Shown: one piece after another, positions 11,101 through 21,033 of the stretch | Layout of the letters: each line of letters begins with the position of its first letter | How positions within the stretch are numbered: the first letter of the stretch is position 1 | NCBI GenBank assembly: GCA_964200075.2 | Contig: CAXNAA020000186.1 | Span: 1 to 24,889, forward strand | Direction: 5' to 3' | DNA: 24,889 bases | Source: Sphacelaria rigidula | Lineage: Eukaryota > Phaeophyceae > Sphacelariales | Program-made: the position numbers and the translations under genes | The notes under the pieces: model-generated | The model's database searches: none | Seen by the model: only the letters and a program-made list of their open reading frames with translations | What the model was told of the DNA's origin: nothing

Positions 11101-14100
11101 GCCGCCTGCACAACTGGGCGCCATGAGGAAAAACATGGAACTTCTGTCTTGACAACATGTGATATAACTTGAGATATCTTGAGAAAATTTGATGCTCTGC
11201 GATACAAATTTCGTGCAGACAGGGCAGTGGATAGAACGGTCGGTCGGTGGTGGTATATGTACATGAACTAACTCTCACGAGCGATCGCACGGATAAGTAC
11301 GTCCAAGGCTAGAGATTATTTCGCTGAACCAACAAGGCCAGCAAGGGTTCATGGAGTTGACATCGATAACGAGATAATAATGGTGCACTCGCTATCACCG
11401 GTTGCTCTTACTTAGGGTGGGATTCAGCTGTATGTACAAGAGTAGTAGACGCTCGTCACGTGCATGTAAAATCGGTGAACGTACTGAGGCTGGTACGACT
11501 GCTGCTAGATCCTTGCCTCGGCTACCAAGGGCATGCTTGTTCACAGCAACATGAACAGGACTTTTCCTGCATCCACAAGATTGTTATTTCGCCACCATGG
11601 TACGATAATCATGCTGCTGTACACAAGGACAGATGAAGAGGTCATGTGGTCATTTTACCTGCATCTAAGAGGAAGAGCATACTGAAACTAAGATGACTCT
11701 GTTACACACAGACAGACGGAACCAAAAGATGAAGCAATACGTCCCCGGACGTTGAATCCTTCTTTGTTACTACAAACTGCGGATTCTCCAACTTTTGCTG
11801 TTTATTTTTTCATTTGTTCAATCTTTCCCGTTCCTCCCGTGTCCTTTGGCGAGTGTTTCGGTCAATTGACCTTGGGTACGTCATCTCGTGGCCACAGCTG
11901 TATTCCTAGTGATTCAGTGAGTCCATGTTCATGTTACCATGTTCATGTTACCATGTTCATGTTGACACTTTTGAAACCATAGATGGTAAAAATGATGATT
12001 TAGAATTGAAGTTTTCTTGGGCAAGATATGATTGTTTTTCTGCAACTGTAATTTTGCAGCCCGCCAAAACGGTGCACCACTCCAAGTTCAAGTACACGAA
12101 TGTGACAGATTCGTGCACCGAACTCGGAGTGACGTTTTCCCGGTGACGAAAGTTCGCATATGAGAGGTTGTACCGTTTTTGGCGAGTTCAAAAAGGGTTC
12201 AAGAATGAAACTTTCAAGGGCAGGTAGGGCAGGTAGGGCAGGGTATGTATTTTTGAATACTCGGGTAAAATACCCGAGTATTTAATTTACGCAAATTTTA
12301 GGTAGATTGGGTACGGCCTCAATACTCCACCCGAATTTAGGGCAGCTTGGGTACGGCCTCAAACACTCTACCCAAACTTTGGGTGATTGAGAACGAGCTC
12401 AAATACTCTACCCAATATTCGATAAGCACTCTTAGCAATACCTGGTATTCACTTGGGTATGACCTAAGTACTCCACCCATATTTCGGGTAGAATGCGTAC
12501 GACTTTTATGCTCTACCCAAGATTGGGCAAGTACTCTCAGTAATACTCACGTATGGAGTATCACTTGCGTATGACCTCAATACTCTACCCAGAATTTGGC
12601 TAGATTGGGTACGATCTCAAATACTCTACCCAATTTTTGGGTACCAAGAGTATGACTTTTAAAAAATACCGAGTATTGGGACCAACCCTAACTCCAATCA
12701 ACTGTATCGTGCGCTTGAATCACGAGAGGCATCGTCACCTTGGTATTTTGATATTTTCATGAACCCCTTGGGCGCGTTAAGCAACAGATCGCCCCCATAT
12801 GAACCGCTGTGCACAGAGGGTTGGACCAATTAATGCAGTAAAAAAGTCGGGGAGGAATGTGTTCCAATGAAGCAAGGCGTACAGGTACCCTCTTGGTATT
12901 CTTGTGTTGTGGCCGTCCGAGGGCACTGACTGCCACATTGCACGCTGTGTGCATGTGCGCTTGAGCATCCGCATCTTGTAGCTGCATTGTCGACAATGGC
13001 TGTGCCTCTCAGTGTGGTGCCTTGCCACGCTCCGGGCATTCAAGCTCTTCGGTGTTGGCTGTAAAAGGGAAAGTATTCGTCAGTCATTCGTCAATTCACC
13101 AGAACATGTACATGTACAAGATCTGTGCTACATTATACCAGCCGCCAGCCCACACCACACCACAATGCCCGATGTGAGTGTACTGCTGTACGAGTCTCGG
13201 TTTTCGGCTGCGCTCTACTAAAACGACGCACGAGGCTGTTCCCGATAACACAAGCTAATGCTAGCTGCGGCGCCGGCACGCAGAGGAAACATCGTGCGGA
13301 CGTAAATTACACACGCTCGCTTGATTTCCGTGATAGCGCGAAACATCCATCTGTGGTCCACTTCAAACACGAACCAACGGTCGATCTAGGATGAGATCTC
13401 GACTAGTTCATTGTCGCAAATCAAGTTTTTCGCTACAAATCTACCTGTGGTCACAAGATAGATGTACTCAAGGACATTGAAGGGGACCACGCGCTCAAGG
13501 AAACACGACGGAGAAGAAAGGTGAAGACATGTACTGCTTTCTGCATGCCTCATACATCACCCCGCACGAAACCACCCATTTTCACCGGGATAATCAACGG
13601 GGAATTTTTTTTCGATAGTGGCGTCGCGCTCGAAGGGTTCATAATCTAGTTCCCGTTCTTGGAAGCGTCCAGACACGAGTAGCAGAACTTTAGACAGAAT
13701 ACGATGGGCTACGGGAATGTTGATAGTCATCACTGCATGCTTTCCAATTGATCGTCAGGAGGGAGGGTACCGGGGAGGCTGGTCTTGGTCTTGAGAAAGG
13801 GGAGGAATTTGAAGTGTAATGACATGAAAATGCACGTTCTCAACATTATTTGCACGCGTGGAGCCAATGCGCAGTGCGCTCTACGCAATCACTGTCGAAG
13901 CTTGGCATGGGGATAACAAAATAATCTCGATCCCCAGCCACCTTATGCGCCACCCTTTTTTGACACTCATCTTGCCATGTGCATGCAGTGCAGCACAGGT
14001 GGACTGACATCAGTAGCACACACAGCATAACGACCAACATGAAACGATCCGCGACATCTTCGCTCTCAACCACGGCAGCAGACTGCTGCAAGCTCAACAG

Positions 14101-17100
14101 CTGAAATCGTTCCAATTCAAGAATTCCCTTGACGCCCGTCTCCAACTGGCGTCAACGACCGCCAACGCTTTACAGTGCGTCATACGTCAGCACCCTACAA
14201 ATCAATCACGAACCATGATGGAAGTAGATGTGCGCGGCGGATCGAATCCTGCCCGTTGGGGGCCCGGTGCTATAGGTGTGCAACATGTGCGAGGAAGTGT
14301 GGGTTGTAGTAGTCCCTCTGCAGGCTGCCTCAAGTCGATCCAAATGAGTAACAACAAGTGCCTTCTTCCTGTGAGGGGATTTGTGTTGTGCTCTCGATTC
14401 ACCACATTCCCTCGCAGGTCAGCGTAGAAGCGTGGCAGCGTTGTGTGCCACGCGCGACGTTTCAAACCCGAAAAAGTCACTATGCTGGCTTCACACTCCT
14501 CTGTGATCCTAGGGTTCACTCTGATTCTCGTGGTGGTACCTCGGGTGCTGTTTTCGTTCATGTACAGTGTGTAGTAAGCCGCCGCGCCCCGGGGGTCCAT
14601 ATTAAAACTGTCCAACTGACACCATTAGGGCTGAATAACGCGGGTTGGATTCTCGCCAGATGCGTCTAGTGTGTTTTTTTGTACAAATAATCTGATTCAC
14701 GTCGTTGAAAACGTCAGGACGTGGATAGCGAAAACGATCTGTTCGAGTAGGTCTGTCTAAAGAGAGGCGATGCGTTGAGGAAGTGCTGATAGTTATGATC
14801 CAATTCGCGATGGATACCAAAATGCGAGGCGTGTATCGGGCGAGAGATGCGTTGATTCATTTATATAACTGACTCGCCCCGAGGACGGGGGAGGATGATA
14901 AGTGAGATGCAAAAAAATGCGGTCACACGAAGATGTGTCGTTTCCGCACTCCTTCGAACATTGGCAGTCACTCATAATGAGTTGACAGTCCTAGTACATG
15001 CTATCGGGCCTCATGTCCCGCGGCGGTTGGGTACAATGCGCGTACACTGAGACGCGACCTAGTGCAGACAGTTTTTGCTTGCGGAATAGCAACACAAAGA
15101 GGATACAGGTACCTGCATGTCAACTGCTGTAGATTGTTGCCCAGATGATCGGGTTTACGGGTAGCTGTACCGCAGGTGACGATGTATACTCGTCTGATCC
15201 ACGCGTGATGACTTTCCTAGAGCCGAAAGCTCATCACCCGCGTGTGATATTTACGGGGGCGGAGGGGAAAAATTTCACACACCTTGACACATAACTGCAG
15301 GTACTGACGTGGCGTAAAAAAAAGCGGAATGCTCATCACTCAGTATACTACAGGCAGCTCTCATAACCTAGGGTGCTCGTGTTGCCGTCGCTATGATGAG
15401 CTTCTTTCGCTTTTGTCGGCATCATAACGGTGGACGTACCAGCTGAACTTCTTTCACGGACCGAGGCTGTTGACTTTTATACAGAAGGGAGCAACGGAGT
15501 ACTTGCTAAGACCGCTACCTCCTGGTGTTACGATAAAGTGGGGGTCCCATTCGTGGCGACTTGTACGACACCTGACAAAGTCAATGCAGTAAATCACGAT
15601 TTGCACGCTCAGGTGTTTTGTTGGCAGAGGAGCACTACACGCATGCAAATACCGATGCGACTACCCTATTCATCGCAGCGCACGCTTCGAGACCAACGAC
15701 ACGCCAGAGAGTGGCTGTGCTCATCAGCACAGAGTTCGTCAAGTTTAACGTCATCGCGTTTCGTCGAGGAGGGCTTCACTGTCGCCCTCAACGTGCGTGA
15801 AAACCGCGCTGTGGCGAAGTGCGTGAAGCGTGCGTTTGTTTACGAACACAAACGGTGTGCTATGTATTCTTGTAAGGCAAAACGGTAGGTACCCTCCTGT
15901 ATCCCGTGTGTGTGATGCTGTTGTAGTTCTTGCTTGTGATCGTTATGTTGGCCGTAGTTGTGATTGAGGACACTAGGGCACTCGGCACGATATTGTCTTT
16001 CCCTTGCTCAAAAAAGTAAATCAACCATCCAACCATCCATCCTCAAACAATCCCATCCATTAATTAAATTAATTAATTATTATATATATAAATAACTTTA
16101 TTATTGTCTTTCCCTTGCTCAAAAAAGTAAATCAACCATCCAACCACCCATCCTCAAACAATCCCATCCATTAATTTAATTAATTAATTATTATATATAT
16201 ATTGTTATACAACTTGATCGTCGCAATTAATGATACCGCCACCGTGTGTTGCAATATTGTACATCATCCCTACAAAAACTCTGTACCCAACAGTGCTGCA
16301 GCTACGCGCCGAATTGCCTTGTATTACACACTTGACTACAGGTCAAACAAGTCTTTTGGGTCTCCCCGAAATCTCAAATAGTGCCTATTTGGGTAGCTTT
16401 AACGATCCGAACGGGAGACAGAGAAGCATCCACTCTCGCTACCAAATGAAGGGTGTCTCTCTCTCTAGTTGGCGACACCGACCCTGGCAAAATTCTACCA
16501 GTCCAGCATGGTGGTTCTCGTAATGCTCTCAACTTTTCGAAACATCCAATTATGTTGGCCTTGTTGGTCTTTGTTGCCCAGTTCTGCGCGAAGCAAGAAT
16601 ACCCCTCTGCGAAAGTATCACATTCGAGGCACATCGGGGCCTGACCACTGTGTAACTAGGCACGATGTGCTTTGTTTGACGCGAAATCGTTCAGTACTAG
16701 GGGAGTTTGATACGTAGTGGCGATTCGTCTAACTCTGGGAAATGTTTGAAGGTACTTATAATTTCAGCACGAAATTCACGCAAGGTACCGCACACCGATA
16801 TGCTTGGCCTCCATCGTTGGACCATCGCATGTCTTGGTATCGACTTTGTACTTGTCGCCATCAGGATAGGACATGGGACCAACTGCTATATATAGTCTGT
16901 AATACGGTATAACATTGGTCTGTGTCGGTAGAGAATGACACGACACAAGAAGCAAATATTTCGCGGATTTGCGATGTTGGGTGTCTTAACCGAAAGGGTC
17001 GACCCATTTCGGACAACATAGTGCAGCTCGCCCTTCAAGCGACTCGCCAAACCGCAGCTTCGCGCTTGGTGTTTGCGAGGCTTGTCCGGCGAAATCCGGC

Positions 17101-20100
17101 GTGCTCCGTCCCGGCTTTGTAGGGATGCGAGGTCACTGGTCTTACGAGTGCGGCATCAAGATCATGAGCACATCCCCCCCTCTAGGGTGCGGCGCGGTCC
17201 AGGAAACTCCAAAATTCAGCTGCCTCACTACTTTTCAAATCACCACATCAATTTGACCGTTTTGACTCGCGGTCAACATGTACCAATTTTTCAACAGTTT
17301 AAATTCTTGCTCCAACTTCAGCAACACATTTTCAAGGCGTGAACCGACTTCATTTTCAGAAGTCTGATCACATCTGGCAGCTTGAAAACTCTAATTTAGA
17401 GTACCCTCTCCCCTCGACCATGTTTGGGCTTACAGAAAAAATGGGTGTGGCGTCGAAGCAGGACACACCACCTGTCGGTTGTAGCATAAAGTTAGCAAAA
17501 GTCATTTCTTGCCACTAAGGTGGTGCCAACGAGCGTTGGTCTAAGCGTCACGTGTACTGCAGCGAAAATTTTCAATCCGCCGCCTCGGTTCTTTTGTTGG
17601 TGAATTACAACTGATTGTTTCACGTTGACGTGAAAGCGGCGTCTTAGCCTTTGGAACATTCAACTGTGCAGTAAGAAGACTGTAGACCGCTTGGGCCCTG
17701 TTCAAGGCATTACAACCTCAAACCAAGGACATAATTCACGGGCTAGATTTACGGTGTGCGCAACTGCGATGGTGGTGCGGGCGGGTTGGAGTCAGTATTT
17801 CTTCATCTTGATTTCCTCTGAGCCTTCGCTTTTCTTTATGCTCATAACTCATCAGCACGAAACAAAGCCTGCGCCCTCTTCATCTGTCGGACTTTCAGCA
17901 AGTGATACAAGCAGACAAAACCGTAAACGTCAATACCTTCAGTTTAAAGAAATTTTCTGAGCGTTTCCCCGGCGATCTTTTTTGGTTTGGATACTGGTAT
18001 GAACGCCTCCGTGTTACCGTAAATGATACAGTAACGAGTGTGGTGGATTTCCGGATTGTAGGCTGCACGCCAGATCCTCACTTCGTCTCGACAAACTGCA
18101 GCATGCAGCGCGTACTACCGACTGTAAGAGTGACTGCAACATATTACACATGTGAATGGCAAAGTATGGTCGATGCTTTGGAGCAAAATGACGTGGCGGT
18201 GGGACCAGGGAAGGCATACTTTGCCAGCGCTCTGGCGTTTATCACCCACCGCGCGCGGACCAGCTTCAACGTGTTGCGAGAGACTGCTACTCTCGCACTA
18301 CATCGCTTCCAATGTACCTGAGGCAATGTATAGAACCTTGACATCACCCGCCTTCTACTGCAAAAGGTTTAGCGGCTTCATGCAAACTTCATCAACGTAA
18401 CACAATGGTTGAAGTCTAATGAACTCTCGGGAAACTTGTCTCAGAGTCAAATTCGATTTGACTCGTATAAACGTCTTCCAGGCAGCTACATTCTGAATAC
18501 CGCTGTGCTGGCATCAAATACGGAAATCCCCTGCGCGACGTAGTCAAGAAAGGTATGCACGCAAAGCGTTTATGGGATTTTACCCATCCCGCGAATTAAA
18601 CAACGCGAGAAAAGGTACGCAACCGTACAAAAAACGGTACATCGAAGCAAACTTGACTCAGCTTTAGTGCTAGGCTCGTATCCCACACTAACTGTAGTGT
18701 TGTGCTGGCTTTGAAACACAAAGAAAAGACTGGTTGACAGAATTTCACCTCCAAATGAGTACGAGTAAAATATACAGCAAATTTGTAACCGCTTGTTCGT
18801 CAGAGGCTCAAAGGATTTGCATTCGCCAGGAAGAGCAATTTGCGGCGAAATCAACGTGTTCACTGTGATGCTGTTGGTGAACGTTTTGACCGCACCTTCT
18901 ATGCTCAAACACGTCGTACATCGTGGAGCACATCTCGACCCAAACGGTGCACGGTTCGGACAAATCATCGCAGGTTCGAATCACCAAATCCACGATTTTT
19001 CAGGCCTTACTGCTCGAAAGAAGGAAAAAAGTTGACCGCTGGTCAAGAAAAGGTCTCCACGTAGTTTTTGCGTCATTCCACGTGCCTGGGTTGCGCGTAC
19101 CTGGTACCTGGGTTGCAATGCTGAAAACAAAGCTCAATGATTGATTCGTTTGGTACGAATCAACTACACTAAAATCAAGTTATTTATAGACTAATCATTA
19201 AGTCGTCGGACACTTGAAACGGTGTTAACTGCGACAACTCAACATGTTTACTGCGATGCTTGAAGTGAACGTTTCAATCGCACCTTCTCTGCTCAAACAC
19301 TTCGTACTTCATGGAGGATATCTCTGCCCAAACGGGGTCAACTGCGACAATTCAACTTGCGTTGTATACAGTAGCTAAGACACATGGCCACGGGTCCTTT
19401 TCAAAACTGCTGTGATACACCCTTGCCGTGAATTCAAAATCAGAGGGGAAGTGGAAAGTACGAGGAGCAAATATCGCACCACTGACGGAGGTGTTGAGTA
19501 CAATACTGGCCTCCAACAACGGGGGCTAGCCAGTACTTGCATGTACAACGGCGTAGAGCTGGGTTCCGTGCAGCGTGAGCTATCTGCGGTCGCGTTTCGG
19601 AAGGGCAGAATAAAAAATTACTTTCGGGGTTGTACAACTACCGTATTGGTGATTTCGAAGAGACATCCCTCCTCAATTATGCGCCGTGTTGATGAAATCG
19701 AGTCGAACCTTGCTGAGGATGTACCTCAACAGATTCTCTACACATACGTTTCTTGACGTTGATAATTACACGGTTGATCGAGTTCGTAACCCTCGCCGTG
19801 TCTTGGTGTTTACTTGGTGGTAAATGAGGTGAATTTATTGCCGGCGAAACGCTGGTCCACTGACAGTCTCGCATTTGTTTACAGGATAATTTTGTAGGGG
19901 TAGATGGGCGCCCGAAGGATATGGCTTTTAGAAAGGAGCGTTGCAAAATGAACATTTTCTCGCCAATATGCGTGCAGCAGCATTTTGCTGTGGTTCAGGC
20001 AGGAAGGTCCATGCTTTCTGTGTTTATGCAGTGTTCTGCTGTGTGTGCTGACATGTGTGCTGACATCTTCGTACGTGCATGGCCACACGTACACGAAGGA

Positions 20101-20977
20101 CGCACAAAGATTCCTACTGTTAGCTGTACTCGGGGGGCATCACGCTGTATTGACGGCAGCTCACGCAAGATTACCATGACACGCATGTGCGTGGCAATTT
20201 TTCTATTCATGCGTACTCCCTCCACCAGAAGCAACCGAATTATTCCAAGGTCGCCCTAAAGCATGTCCCCTTTGCGTCCACGTCGGAGCCCGGGCGTTCA
20301 CCGGGTTAAGGTTTGTCTATCCATGCGTAATATTTCCACCAGAAGCAACTGAAGTATTCCGAAGCCGCCGGAGAGCTTGTTCACTTTGCGTCAAAATTGA
20401 GCAACTCGGACAGGCTTTCGAGGGGCTTTTGAACTCTTGAGTCGTTGTGGTGACGAGAAACTTGGACGCAAGGCGGACAGGCTTTCGGGCGGCTTCGGAA
20501 TACTCACATTGCCACTACGCATGGGTGGAAATATGTTCCGCCACGCCCACGCTGTATGCGCGGCTCATGCGGGTGTAGTCAAGTGGTGTTAAGACTTTGT
20601 GCCTGATGGCTGCACACAGCCTCCCCCGATAGCCGATTCAGCAGGATGAGCACCAGTTGATGGACACACGAGCAACGCCCATTTAGTCGCAAGGGCGAGC
20701 TCATTACCCTTACCCTGTCGTGAGAAGCAAAGGTATCCGTCACCCCCAACGACACTGAGCCCAACACTGCTCATAGTGAATGATCTACAGCGGGCGAAAA
20801 CGATGAACATGCCTTATCCAACCATGGCGAAATTCTATTGCACACCTAATTGCCCAAACGTTTCTTCATGCGAAACTTCTGGCACTGGGCAGAGAGATGG
20901 GGGCAAGAATTTTGAGTGGAAAGGTTTTTCGACCAACCAGATGAGAAAAACGTGTGTGTGTATGTGTGTGTGTGTGT

Positions 20978-21033
<56 letters not shown>

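Noticed and set aside
12297-12662. CRISPR-like array of repeats
   Set aside because: Units are diverged, abut without unique spacers, and lie inside a eukaryotic intron.
13765-13803. Sequence resembling the SINE tail
   Set aside because: Only about 25 matching bases with a large gap; not enough to call a copy.
13846-14145. 99-codon minus-strand frame with a hydrophobic segment
   Set aside because: It opens from TTG with the first ATG about a third of the way in; no family or conserved context.
14237-14255. Box-B-like GGATCGAATCC
   Set aside because: No box A at the right distance and no similarity to the SINE body downstream.
14202-14615. 137-codon minus-strand frame
   Set aside because: Its first part is antisense to the SINE copy B head, and the rest has no recognisable motif.
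15430-15888. Open frame starting VPAELLSRTEAVDFYTEGSN, faintly like an RNase H opening
   Set aside because: It lacks the further catalytic acids in order, starts from GTG, and has no neighbouring retroelement domain.
18975-18990. Box-B-like GGTTCGAATCA, with ATCGTGGA/TCCACGAT pairing around it
   Set aside because: The T stem does not pair and there is no box A; the pairing is probably coincidental.
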